Source: Hymenobacter rubidus (lineage in GTDB: Bacteria; Bacteroidota; Bacteroidia; Cytophagales; Hymenobacteraceae). From it: a DNA stretch of 64,000 bases. This document shows positions 9,032-16,868 of the stretch, piece by piece (positions within the stretch are counted from its first letter, which is position 1; the number at the start of each line of letters is the position of its first letter). The notes under the pieces are model-generated. The model was not told the origin of the DNA. It was given only the letters and a program-made list of their open reading frames with translations, and ran no database searches. The position numbers were made by a program, and so were the translations under genes. Location of the stretch: contig NZ_JAERQF010000022.1 in NCBI RefSeq assembly GCF_016734815.1, positions 1-64,000 of the forward strand. Direction: 5' to 3'.

Positions 9032-9144
9032 GAACGTCCTGCTGAGCTTGCCGCAGCATCTCGCTTGTGGTAGTAATCTATATCGTCGTCACGACTGAAT
9101 TAGTAATGCACGCGAGATGCTGCGGCAAGCTCAGCAGGACGTTC
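9032..9144. repeat. Hairpin repeat family A, copy 2
   Basis: Arms 9032-9063 and 9113-9144 match over 32 bp without mismatch. The arm core differs from copy 1 (gctgagcttgccgcagca) on both sides. A partial extra copy of the left end stands at about 9010-9031. It fills the divergent gap between the aminopeptidase and rsmA, so any rsmA promoter lies in or beside it. Confidence 0.85.
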
Positions 9145-9170
9145 AAATTCAGTCATCATGCATTTGCTCC

Positions 9171-10004
9171 GTGAATACCGTACGCCCCAAAAAGCACCTG
9201 GGCCAGCATTTTCTGGCCGACCCCAACATTGCCCGGAACATCGTGGGCGCCTTGCGCCTGCCCGATGATGTGCGGCAGGTGCTTGAAATTGGGCCCGGCA
9301 TGGGCGTACTCACGCAGTATCTGCTCGAAAACCCGGCTTATCAAACCAGTGTGGTCGAGATTGATACCGAGTCGGTGGCTTACCTGAAAGCACACTACCC
9401 GGCGCTGGGCGAACGAATTTTTGCGACCGATTTCCTGAAGCAGGACCTTGGCTCGCTGTTCCCCGGCCAGCCGCTGGCCATCATCGGCAACTTTCCCTAT
9501 AACATCAGCAGCCAGATTTTTTTCGCCGTACTCAACAACCGGCAGCAGGTGCGCGAGGTGGTGGGCATGATTCAGAAGGAAGTGGCTCAGCGCCTGGCCG
9601 AGCCGCCCGGCTCGAAAACTTATGGTATTCTGAGCGTGCTTCTGCAGGCTTTTTATAACATTGACTACCTGTTCACGGTGCCGGCCCATGTGTTCGTGCC
9701 GCCGCCCAAAGTGGAGTCGGCCGTGGTGCGCCTCACCCGCAACGAAACCGAAGAACTGGCCTGCGACGAGAAGCTGTTTTTTCGGGTAGTGAAGCAGGCC
9801 TTCCAGACGCGCCGCAAAACATTGCGCAACGCCCTCAAGCCCTTTGGAATGCCAGCCGAAGCTACCACTGATGCCATTTTCGACAAGCGCGCCGAGCAGT
9901 TGGGTGTGGCCGAGTTTGTGGAGCTGACGCGGCACGTGGACCAGCACATGGCGGGCGGCAGCGCCAACCTGCCGGATTTGGATATTAGTGACGTAGCGGA
10001 GTAA
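9171..10004 (+). CDS. rsmA: 16S rRNA dimethyladenosine transferase
   Basis: Dimethylates the two adjacent adenosines in the 3'-terminal hairpin of 16S rRNA (KsgA). The protein shows KKHLGQHFL at the start, the SAM loop LEIGPGMGVLT, the catalytic NFPYNISSQ motif and a C-terminal helical domain (QAFQTRRKTLRNAL). I use GTG 9171, which gives VRPKKHLGQHF at residue 4 onward and 277 residues. The in-frame ATG at 9117 lies inside repeat A and would add 18 repeat-encoded residues. The next gene is an unrelated AT-rich orphan. Confidence 0.93.
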   Translation: MNTVRPKKHLGQHFLADPNIARNIVGALRLPDDVRQVLEIGPGMGVLTQYLLENPAYQTSVVEIDTESVAYLKAHYPALGERIFATDFLKQDLGSLFPGQPLAIIGNFPYNISSQIFFAVLNNRQQVREVVGMIQKEVAQRLAEPPGSKTYGILSVLLQAFYNIDYLFTVPAHVFVPPPKVESAVVRLTRNETEELACDEKLFFRVVKQAFQTRRKTLRNALKPFGMPAEATTDAIFDKRAEQLGVAEFVELTRHVDQHMAGGSANLPDLDISDVAE

Positions 10005-10062
10005 AGGCCAGCATTTTTTATTGCTATTCGTCTAAATTTCTAAAGGGTTGTTGCCAATAAAG

Positions 10063-10470
10063 ATGATTGCATTATTGCCATTAGGACGCAAAGTTTTAAT
10101 CGGGGCGTTATTGGTTTTTTGCGCTTGGTATACGCTGTCAGATTATTTGTTTGACGAAGACAATATCACACACCTCGCCGGAAGATATTATACTGCAAAT
10201 TATGACGATGGCGTCGCCCTGCACTGGTATGATGACGCCGATAGTCCTTACAGCGACCCGCTATTAGAAGCTGTTTATGCCACTCAAGTAGGTGGGAAGT
10301 ATCTGGTTGCGCGAACTGGTATAGATTCTTATTTCATTTTCCCCGTGGATGCTAAATCAAATGCAGAAGCACAAAAAGGTAAAAGAGGGCCATTTTTAAA
10401 AGCAGAGTTAATGAATAAACTGCTTCAACTAAACGGCGATACGCTGCTTCGCACCACCGGCCCGTTTTAG
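10063..10470 (+). CDS. Hypothetical membrane-anchored protein, AT-rich
   Basis: A 135-residue protein with one N-terminal membrane segment (about residues 10-25, ending CAWYTLSDYLF), then a soluble part rich in Asp and Tyr. I do not recognise a family. Start at ATG 10063; a TTG five codons earlier is possible. Codon choice is unlike its neighbours (frequent tta, att, gat), and the gene is clearly more AT-rich than rsmA before it or the dehydrogenase after it, which suggests recent acquisition. It ends 12 nt before the next gene. Confidence 0.7.
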   Translation: MIALLPLGRKVLIGALLVFCAWYTLSDYLFDEDNITHLAGRYYTANYDDGVALHWYDDADSPYSDPLLEAVYATQVGGKYLVARTGIDSYFIFPVDAKSNAEAQKGKRGPFLKAELMNKLLQLNGDTLLRTTGPF

Positions 10471-10481
10471 CTTCGATTTCA

Positions 10482-11447
10482 ATGAGTGTCTGTTTAATCA
10501 TCGACGAAATGCATCCCTCGCTGCACGCCATGCTGGAAAGCATTGGTGTGGCCGGCGACTACCAACCCACCCTCACCGCCGCCGAAGTGCCTGCCGCCCT
10601 GGCCGCGCAGCCTTATGAGGGCCTAATGGTGCGCAGCAAGCTCCGCGTAACGGCCGAACTACTTGCCCACGGCCCGCAACTGCGCTACGTGGCCCGCGCC
10701 GGGGCCGGCGTCGACAACATTGACGAAGCGGCCATGGCGGCGGCCGGGGTCACGCTGCTGAATGCGCCCGAAGGTAACCGCGACGCCGTGGGCGAATACG
10801 CCGTGGGCCTGCTGCTGGCGCTGTTCCGCAACATTGTGCGGGCCGACCAGGAGGTGCGCGCAGGCCAGTGGCGGCGCGAAGCCAACCGGGGCGAAGAAAT
10901 TGGCGGCAAAACCATTGGCCTGCTCGGCTACGGGCACATGGGCCGGGCCTTTGCGCGGCGGCTGAGCGCCTTTGGCTGCACGGTGCTGGCCCATGATAAT
11001 GACCCGGCAGTGGCGGCCGATGATAACGCCGCGCTGGTACCGCTGGCCGAACTGCAGGCCCGGGCCGAAGTGCTGAGCCTGCACATCCCGTACTCTCTGG
11101 CCAACCATCATTTCGTGAACGAAGGGCTGCTGGCCGGCTTTGCCAAACCGGTGTGGCTGCTGAATACGGCCCGTGGCGAAGTGCTGGACCACGCCGCGCT
11201 GGTGCACGGCCTGCGAGCGGGTACGGTGCGCGGTGCCGCGCTCGACGTGCTCGAAAACGAGAAGCTCAACACGCTAACCACGGCCCAGCAAGCCACTTTC
11301 GATTTCCTGAAGGCCGCGCCTACTGTGCTGTTCTCGCCGCACATCGGCGGCTGGACGCACCAGAGCTACGTGCGCATCAACGAAGTGCTGACGGAGAAAA
11401 TTCGGGCCTTTCGGGCCGGGCGGGTAGGGGAAGTGGCGGGGAGCTAA
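10482..11447 (+). CDS. D-isomer-specific 2-hydroxyacid dehydrogenase (SerA-like)
   Basis: An NAD-dependent 2-hydroxyacid dehydrogenase of 321 residues. The Rossmann loop LLGYGHMGRAFARR, the catalytic Arg in NTARGEVLD, the Glu in LDVLENEK and the His in SPHIGGWT are all visible. It lacks the C-terminal ACT domain, so it resembles the short phosphoglycerate dehydrogenases of this phylum. Substrate cannot be decided from sequence: 3-phosphoglycerate, glyoxylate or another 2-oxoacid are possible. The gene ends 11 nt before the greA promoter box. Confidence 0.85.
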   Translation: MSVCLIIDEMHPSLHAMLESIGVAGDYQPTLTAAEVPAALAAQPYEGLMVRSKLRVTAELLAHGPQLRYVARAGAGVDNIDEAAMAAAGVTLLNAPEGNRDAVGEYAVGLLLALFRNIVRADQEVRAGQWRREANRGEEIGGKTIGLLGYGHMGRAFARRLSAFGCTVLAHDNDPAVAADDNAALVPLAELQARAEVLSLHIPYSLANHHFVNEGLLAGFAKPVWLLNTARGEVLDHAALVHGLRAGTVRGAALDVLENEKLNTLTTAQQATFDFLKAAPTVLFSPHIGGWTHQSYVRINEVLTEKIRAFRAGRVGEVAGS

Positions 11448-11458
11448 TTCGTTTTGTG

Positions 11459-11466
11459 TATCTTTG
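11459..11466 (+). promoter_or_regulatory. -7 box of greA
   Basis: TATCTTTG matches TAnnTTTG exactly and is followed by CAGC, a common context in this phylum. A start site near 11472 would give a greA leader of about 75 nt that contains the hairpin at 11483-11513. Confidence 0.6.
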
Positions 11467-11482
11467 CAGCGAACCTAAGAAG

Positions 11483-11522
11483 GGAGAACGGTTGGCAGTG
11501 CCAGCCGTTCTCCTTGCTTTTT
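11483..11522 (+). terminator. Leader hairpin with T-tract upstream of greA
   Basis: Positions 11483-11497 and 11499-11513 pair over 15 bp (one G-U), so the stem is strong, and ttgctttttag follows. The structure lies between the greA -7 box and the greA start, so it would fold in the greA leader. It could also end readthrough from the upstream dehydrogenase gene. Confidence 0.6.
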
Positions 11523-11548
11523 AGCCAAACCGTTAAGCATCTACTTTT

Positions 11549-12025
11549 ATGGCCAGCACCATCAATTACTACACCCCCGAAGGCCTGCAAAAACTGAAGG
11601 AAGAGCTTCAGGACCTGAAAATCCGGGGCCGGGCCAAAGCTGCCGAAGACCTGCGCGAAGCCCGCGACAAAGGCGACCTGAGCGAAAACGCCGAGTACGA
11701 CGCCGCCAAGGATGCCCAGGGCCTGCTGGAACTCAAAATTTCCAAGCTGGAAGAGGTATTGGGTAACGCCCGCCTCATCGATGAAACCAACATGGATTTC
11801 AGCAAGGTGCTCATCATGAGCAAGGTGAAGCTGAAGAACCTGAAGAATAACATGGTGCTCGACTACACCCTGGTGGCTGAAGAAGAAGCCAACCTGGCCG
11901 CGGGCAAAATCTCGGTGAAATCGCCCATCGGGAAGGGCTTGTTGGGCAAATCGGCCGGCGACACCGCCGAAATCATCGTGCCCGCTGGCAAGTTGCAGTT
12001 CGAAATCCTGGAGATTAGCCGGTAG
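11549..12025 (+). CDS. greA: Transcription elongation factor GreA
   Basis: Rescues backtracked RNA polymerase by stimulating transcript cleavage. The 158-residue protein has the N-terminal coiled coil with the acidic tip (LREARDKGDLSENAEYDAAKDAQ) and the C-terminal FKBP-like domain ending in SPIGKGLLGKSAGDTAEIIVPAGKLQFEIL. The two tip acidic residues in the DLSENAEY motif are intact. It has a promoter, a leader hairpin and a separate downstream terminator, so it is probably monocistronic. Confidence 0.96.
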   Translation: MASTINYYTPEGLQKLKEELQDLKIRGRAKAAEDLREARDKGDLSENAEYDAAKDAQGLLELKISKLEEVLGNARLIDETNMDFSKVLIMSKVKLKNLKNNMVLDYTLVAEEEANLAAGKISVKSPIGKGLLGKSAGDTAEIIVPAGKLQFEILEISR

Positions 12026-12166
12026 TTGTCAGCTGTTTGTTGTCAGTTGTTAGGGCAGCGCCGGGAGGTGCTGCCCTATTTCTTTTTGCACCTTCCCGGC
12101 GTTGGCTTGTCGGTTCTCGTTTATTTGCACCACCGACCCGACAACTGACAACGAGCAACTGACAAC
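12025..12166. repeat. 27-bp inverted repeat flanking the greA terminator
   Basis: Arms 12025-12051 and 12140-12166 match with about four mismatches and are built of gacaact words. They enclose the greA terminator, so the region could form a large branched structure. Confidence 0.55.
12051..12087 (+). terminator. Intrinsic terminator of greA
   Basis: Stem 12051-12059 with 12070-12078 (tagggcagc/gctgcccta) is followed by tttcttttt. It begins 26 nt after the greA stop. Confidence 0.7.
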
Positions 12167-12183
12167 TCATAACCAACCTGCCC

Positions 12184-13023
12184 ATGCCTTCGATTTTCTC
12201 CCGCATTGTTTCCGGCGAGCTGCCGGCTTTTAAAGTAGCCGAGGACGGCCGCCATCTGGCGTTTCTCGACATCACGCCGCTGGTGGAAGGCCATGTGCTG
12301 GTGATTCCTAAGAAGGAAATCGACTACATTTTTGACCTGCCGGCCGACGAGCTAGCGGCGTTGCACGTGTTTGCGCAGCGCGTGGCGAAAGGGGTGCAGG
12401 CCGCCGTGCCCTGCAAGCGCATCGGCGTGGCCGTGATTGGGCTGGAAGTGCCGCACGCCCACATCCACCTCATCCCGATGCAGACGGTGCAGGACATCAA
12501 CTTTACCAATCCCAAAATCAAAGTACCCGATGCGCGGATGCAGGAATTGGCCACGGCCATTGCGGCAAAAGTGGACGGTGGCAGCGGGCTGAGCGAGGCT
12601 AAAGCAGCGTCAAAATCGGGCGCGGACGCTGGGGCACCGGTGCCGCCGGAGCTACAAAAGCAAGTGGCCGGCCTGCATTTCCTAAGCGAATCGGACGCAC
12701 CGCTGGAAGCCGTGGCTTACGCTGCGCCCGGCGGCGAGCTGAGCAACGCCGCGCTGCTCAAGGTGCTGGGCGAGCCCGCCGATGCCAAAGTAGAAACCGT
12801 GGAACTGACGCAATTTCTGCGCAACCACACGGCCGACGATGGCGTGCTGAACGACGTGGCGCTGGCTAACCGCTACAAAGCCCTGCAAATGTTTATGAAG
12901 CAGGATATGGACGGCGTGCAGGTGTACCGCGTGGGAAAAGGGCCGCAAATCCACGCCTACGCCCTAGGCCGGATGGCGGATGGTACGCTGGCCGGCTTCA
13001 AAACGGTATTGACGGAAACCTGA
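12184..13023 (+). CDS. HIT-domain protein fused to a NuiA-like domain
   Basis: Residues 1-130 form a HIT (histidine triad) nucleotide-hydrolase domain with the motif H91-A-H93-I-H95 and the usual N-terminus (IFSRIVSGELPAFKV). A linker of about 25 residues follows. Residues 158-279 resemble the nuclease A inhibitor family (NuiA): FLSESDAPLE near its start, then VELTQFLRN, VQVYRVGKGPQIHAYALG and a DGTLAGFKT end. Standard HIT proteins stop near residue 130, so this is a fusion. A NucA-type DNA/RNA nuclease gene lies 7 kb away (19969-21417). Whether the two products interact is inference. Confidence 0.85.
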   Translation: MPSIFSRIVSGELPAFKVAEDGRHLAFLDITPLVEGHVLVIPKKEIDYIFDLPADELAALHVFAQRVAKGVQAAVPCKRIGVAVIGLEVPHAHIHLIPMQTVQDINFTNPKIKVPDARMQELATAIAAKVDGGSGLSEAKAASKSGADAGAPVPPELQKQVAGLHFLSESDAPLEAVAYAAPGGELSNAALLKVLGEPADAKVETVELTQFLRNHTADDGVLNDVALANRYKALQMFMKQDMDGVQVYRVGKGPQIHAYALGRMADGTLAGFKTVLTET

Positions 13024-13032
13024 TGCGCCGGA

Positions 13033-13053
13033 CTTCGGCTTAAATAGCCGAAG
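13033..13053. terminator. Hairpin between convergent HIT and radical SAM genes
   Basis: cttcggct (13033-13040) pairs with agccgaag (13046-13053) around a 5-nt loop. It overlaps the radical SAM stop codon and follows the HIT stop by 9 nt, so it may serve both transcripts. No T-run is present. Confidence 0.4.
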
Positions 13054-14296
13054 GGTGATACAACTGACACCCGTTGGTGCGCACTGCCGCCAAGGCATCG
13101 TTGAGAGAATCGGTGAGGGCGCTGCCGCTTTTTTTCTGGCAGAAGGGGCAGGCGTGTACATCGCCGTCGGTGTCGACGTACAGAAACCGGTCGGCCGCCC
13201 CGCTGCAGCCCAGGCGGCGCTGGTGGTAGCCGTAGTAGGTCACCATAGGCCAGTCGTGGTAATGGGGGTGGAAGTTTAGCCGCTCGTAGAAAGCATCGAG
13301 CAGCAACAGTTGCCGCTCGGCGAGGGCTACCTCCTGACCGCTGTAATGGCCCACGGCACGCGGTTCCAACAACTGAATGAAGGCCGCGCCCAACTGCCGG
13401 GCCAAGGCGGCGTAGCGCAGCAGGTTGCGGGCCGTGGTGAACTCGCGGGTGACGCACACGGCCAGGTTCACCACCAAGCCGGCCTCTTGGGCGTGGGCAG
13501 CGGCTTGGATGGCGTTCTCGAAGGCTTTATCGGAGCCGCGGAAGCGGTTGTGCTGCGCGGGCAGGTAGTGGTCGAGGCTGATGGAAACGCCCGTGAGGCC
13601 GGCTTGCTTCAACTTTATAGCGTTTTGCCGGGTGAAGTTAAAGCCGGAAGTAATGACCCAGAAATCGGTGCCGGGGCGGGCGGCGGGCATTATTTCCAGC
13701 AGGTCATGCACACGGAGCATGGGCTCGCCGCCGCTGAAGAATATCTGGGTAACGTTTTTATCCTGAAAGGTTTTGACCAGCGCGTGCAAATCGGGTAGCG
13801 TCAGCTTTTCCTTTTGGTTGAGAGCCTCCCATTCAAAGCAGTGCTCACAAGCCAGGGGACATTTTTTGGTGATGGCCAGGAACACCATGTTCAGGGTCGT
13901 TTGCTGGGGGCGGAAGGGCACCAGGCGGTTGAGGGCCGTGGCTACGTATGTATTGTAAGCCGGGGAGGGCCAGCCCGGACTGTGGTAGCCCCGGTAGTAG
14001 CGGCCGTCGACGTAAGCCATTTTTCGGGGCACAAACTCCCCGAAATATTGGGCGCGCTGGGACTTCAACTGCGTTAGGGCCTGCCATATTCTCCGGGGGC
14101 GGCGCAATAGATTCAACACTAGCCGGGCCTCTACCAGCGCAAAAAGCCCGCGCATCAGTTCTCGCCAGAGCGAATCGGGAAGCACGGGGTTGGGCAAGGT
14201 GGGCACTGGGTAGGGCGCAGCAGCAGCGGACGGGCGGGGGCTGGTGGGCAGCACCGCGTCGAGGACGGGGAGCGGCATGAGGGTAGCAGTGTCCAT
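13040..14296 (-). CDS. Radical SAM/SPASM-type protein of unknown substrate
   Basis: A 418-residue radical SAM enzyme. The cluster motif is C146-x3-C150-x2-C153 (CPLACEHC), followed by the FFSGGEP loop that contacts SAM. Four more Cys near the C-terminus (LGCSG, ACPFC, NGCQ) suggest a SPASM-like domain holding an auxiliary iron-sulfur cluster. About 130 residues precede the core and are not part of the usual fold; they include a Pro-rich start. No precursor-peptide gene was seen nearby. It is the last gene of an operon with a lipoprotein (3-nt gap) and two outer-membrane barrels. Peptide modification is the common role of SPASM proteins, but the target here is unknown. Confidence 0.8.
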   Translation of the reverse strand: MDTATLMPLPVLDAVLPTSPRPSAAAAPYPVPTLPNPVLPDSLWRELMRGLFALVEARLVLNLLRRPRRIWQALTQLKSQRAQYFGEFVPRKMAYVDGRYYRGYHSPGWPSPAYNTYVATALNRLVPFRPQQTTLNMVFLAITKKCPLACEHCFEWEALNQKEKLTLPDLHALVKTFQDKNVTQIFFSGGEPMLRVHDLLEIMPAARPGTDFWVITSGFNFTRQNAIKLKQAGLTGVSISLDHYLPAQHNRFRGSDKAFENAIQAAAHAQEAGLVVNLAVCVTREFTTARNLLRYAALARQLGAAFIQLLEPRAVGHYSGQEVALAERQLLLLDAFYERLNFHPHYHDWPMVTYYGYHQRRLGCSGAADRFLYVDTDGDVHACPFCQKKSGSALTDSLNDALAAVRTNGCQLYHPSAI

Positions 14297-14299
14297 GGT

Positions 14300-15991
14300 T
14301 TAGGGGCGCATTGCGGTGAGTTGAAGCTCGTGCGTGGTTTCGCGGTATTTTTCCTTCGAGAATTCTACAAGGCGGCCGGGCTTGCGGAAGCTGTAGAGTT
14401 CGGGCAGGTTGGGCACGCCCTGGTACTCCCGAATGTGCTCGTAGTAGCCGCGCGCGTGGAAAAAGGCCGTGCGCTGGGTGCCGGTTATGGCTGGCTTGGC
14501 CGGGTACACCAAGCTTACTTCGGTGCCTTGGTGTAGTTGCCGCAGCGGCTGGCCATCGGCCGCGGCTAGTGCGGCGCGTTGGTCGGTGCTCTTTTCATCG
14601 AGGGCACTTAGGGGGGCATATTTTTCGAGGGAGGTGAGTTGCTCCGGGCTGGTGTCGAGGGCGGCGTAGTCCAGCTCCCAGAACATGAAGCCGGTTTCTA
14701 CTTTGATGCGCACCTCGGAGCCGGCCACCTGGCTCAGGTCAATGGGCACCACCAGGTCGCGGGCGGCGAGGGAGCCCACCAGCGGGATGTGCTCCACCAA
14801 CTGCCAGCCGCGGGCGGTTTCGACGTACACACTCAGCGGCATGCTTTGGGCTTGCAGCCACTGGTTGAGCTTGGCGGCGGGCACCTGCTTTTCGTGCTCA
14901 GCCCATTGGGCGTAGGAGGCGCCGAATTTCTTGGCAAACTCGCCGTAGAGGTAATCCAGCCACAGCGAATTCTGGGCCCGCAGCACCAGGCGGGCAGGCG
15001 ACGCGGCCTGTGCAGGCTTGGCAAACGCCAGGGTCACGCCGTTGGCGGTGGCGGCGGGCAGTTCTTCGTTGAATAGGAAGACGTTGTGGTCGGCGGCTTG
15101 CAACTGGGCGGCGCAGTCAGCGCCGCTGGCCGTGCGGGCGCGGGTGGGCGCTTGCAACTGGCCGAGGGTGTGCACACCGCCGCGCTGGTCCAGCAGCACC
15201 TGCGTGCCGGGGGCGTGGTCGACCACCCACAGCTCGGCCACGTCGGTGTACTGGCGTTCCTTCAGCTCGTTGGTCAGCTTGAGGCGGTACTCGCCGTCCT
15301 GAGGGCGGAGCTGCGGCAGGGGCATGTAGTCGTCGCGCTCCAGTGGGGCAAAAATGGCCCCGCCATAGGCCTCGCCCACAAAGTGGTACCCTTGCCCGTC
15401 GGAGGCATACACAAAGGGGCAGGAACTTTTGGTGAGGGCAATAATGATGGCGATAACCGCGAGCACGCCAACGGTAATGGCCGTGCCACCCAGCAGGTAA
15501 GAAGCAGTGGTCTTATTCGTGTCTTTCTCAACCAAATCGATGCGTTGAATGGAGGAAATCGGAATGCTGACCTGCTGGCTGTCGTGCAGCTGGTAGTCCG
15601 AAATGTAGACGTGCACGAGGTTTAGCACCACTTTGCTGTCTACCATCTTGTAGCGTTTCGACTTGCCGTCGAGGGGCGCATTGTCGTATTGCGCCAAGGT
15701 GGGGTAAAGCTCGCCCTTCACGCCCTCCAGCATGTCGCCGTTGAGGCGAGGGCTGATAAGCTGCCAGGTCAGGTTGCCCTGGTGCAGTATAAACACCTTG
15801 GACGACGCCAGCGCCGTGAGCGAGGAGGTACTGATTTCCTTGCCCCGCGTGCGGTAGAAACTCTGGCAACTGAGGTGCACCGGCAGCAGGGCCAGCAAGG
15901 TGAGCCACGCCACGGCCCGCGCCACGGGGCGCCGACGAAACAGGCGAAGCAAGCTCAGCCGAAGGCGAGCGAAAAGCACAGCGTTTTGCAT
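14300..15991 (-). CDS. Large uncharacterised lipoprotein with one membrane segment
   Basis: A 563-residue protein of no family I can name. The N-terminus has an Arg-rich region, a hydrophobic stretch and the lipobox LLPVHLSC. A second hydrophobic stretch lies about residues 165-190 (GGTAITVGVLAVIAIIIAL). It is followed by SCPFVYASDGQGYHFVGEAYGG, the start of a conserved-looking soluble half that contains GEYRLKLTNELKERQYTDVAELWVVDH. Start at 15991 because the stop of the preceding gene lies at 16003; the open frame upstream of that overlaps it. It is in the same operon as two barrels and a radical SAM protein. Confidence 0.7.
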   Translation of the reverse strand: MQNAVLFARLRLSLLRLFRRRPVARAVAWLTLLALLPVHLSCQSFYRTRGKEISTSSLTALASSKVFILHQGNLTWQLISPRLNGDMLEGVKGELYPTLAQYDNAPLDGKSKRYKMVDSKVVLNLVHVYISDYQLHDSQQVSIPISSIQRIDLVEKDTNKTTASYLLGGTAITVGVLAVIAIIIALTKSSCPFVYASDGQGYHFVGEAYGGAIFAPLERDDYMPLPQLRPQDGEYRLKLTNELKERQYTDVAELWVVDHAPGTQVLLDQRGGVHTLGQLQAPTRARTASGADCAAQLQAADHNVFLFNEELPAATANGVTLAFAKPAQAASPARLVLRAQNSLWLDYLYGEFAKKFGASYAQWAEHEKQVPAAKLNQWLQAQSMPLSVYVETARGWQLVEHIPLVGSLAARDLVVPIDLSQVAGSEVRIKVETGFMFWELDYAALDTSPEQLTSLEKYAPLSALDEKSTDQRAALAAADGQPLRQLHQGTEVSLVYPAKPAITGTQRTAFFHARGYYEHIREYQGVPNLPELYSFRKPGRLVEFSKEKYRETTHELQLTAMRP

Positions 15992-16002
15992 GGCGAAACC
16001 GG

Positions 16003-16857
16003 TTAGAATTGATAGCCCAGGTTGAGGTTGGCAGACAGGTGCAGGGTGGCTTCGTTGGGAAAGCTGGAGTAGTGGCCGTAGCCGTCGGCTTGTTCCATTC
16101 GGTAGTAGCGCAGGCCAATGCCGGCATCGCCCGAAAAAACCAGGCGCTCGCCTAATTGGCACCAAATTCCCCCTTGAATCACGGCCGACATCTGCTGGCC
16201 CTGGTACTCGGTTTCCACTGGCGTGGAAGCATAGGGTGTTTGCAGATTTGTGCTCGGAATGTAACGCTGCCGGTAGCGGAAGGAGGCCCATTGCAGGGCG
16301 GGCCCCACAATATAGCGCACCCGCTCCACACCGGTCACATAGATGTTTACCTCCAGCCCTGTACCGTAAATTTTGTTGTATTGGGTATAGAAGGCGTTGT
16401 GGGTATAATCGGATTTTTCATGGCCCATGCCCATGCTGAGCGGCACTTTGATGCCCAGCCCGCTTTCCTTCGACAGCCGCTCGTAGGTCAGCGTGAGGTT
16501 GCCAAAAACCAGGTCTTCCGGACGGATGGCCACCACATTCCGGCCGTGGTTGGCTATTTCATCGAGTCGCAGGCTTGGCGCGGGTGCATGGGTGAAGTCT
16601 TGCCGAGTGCCGTTCTGGTACTGAATAGCCTGCACGTACTCCGTGCTCAGCACCGTAGTAACACCATCGGGATGGCCCCAGGGCTTGTAGAAAATCTGCG
16701 AGCCGCGCACGTCCAGCACCTGCGCTTCCGTGCGCTGGCCGTTGGTGCGAAGGATGGCGTCCTGGGCGCGGCAGGGCAGGGCCAGCACCGCCAGCAGGCA
16801 CGCGCACCGGGCGCCCGGCCCGCCCAAAATACCGGGAGTAATGAAAGCAGCAAACAT
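16003..16857 (-). CDS. Outer-membrane beta-barrel protein, paralogue 2
   Basis: A 284-residue exported protein with a Cys/Ala-rich signal peptide ending LALPCRAQD and a C-terminal Phe (NLGYQF), as expected for an outer-membrane barrel. Alternating aromatic strands are visible in the last two thirds. The segment GRNVVAIRPEDLVFGNLTLTYERL is nearly repeated in the upstream gene (16869-17714), so the two arose by tandem duplication. The N-terminal part (ILRTNGQRTEAQVLDVRGSQIFYK) resembles small conserved regions seen before barrels in this phylum. Ligand and function are unknown. Confidence 0.75.
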   Translation of the reverse strand: MFAAFITPGILGGPGARCACLLAVLALPCRAQDAILRTNGQRTEAQVLDVRGSQIFYKPWGHPDGVTTVLSTEYVQAIQYQNGTRQDFTHAPAPSLRLDEIANHGRNVVAIRPEDLVFGNLTLTYERLSKESGLGIKVPLSMGMGHEKSDYTHNAFYTQYNKIYGTGLEVNIYVTGVERVRYIVGPALQWASFRYRQRYIPSTNLQTPYASTPVETEYQGQQMSAVIQGGIWCQLGERLVFSGDAGIGLRYYRMEQADGYGHYSSFPNEATLHLSANLNLGYQF

Positions 16858-16868
16858 GGCTTCGGGGG

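Noticed and set aside
12184..13023. HIT gene read as a standard short HIT protein with a frameshift
   Set aside because: The frame is continuous for 279 codons and the C-terminal part has consistent domain-like sequence, so it is a fusion.
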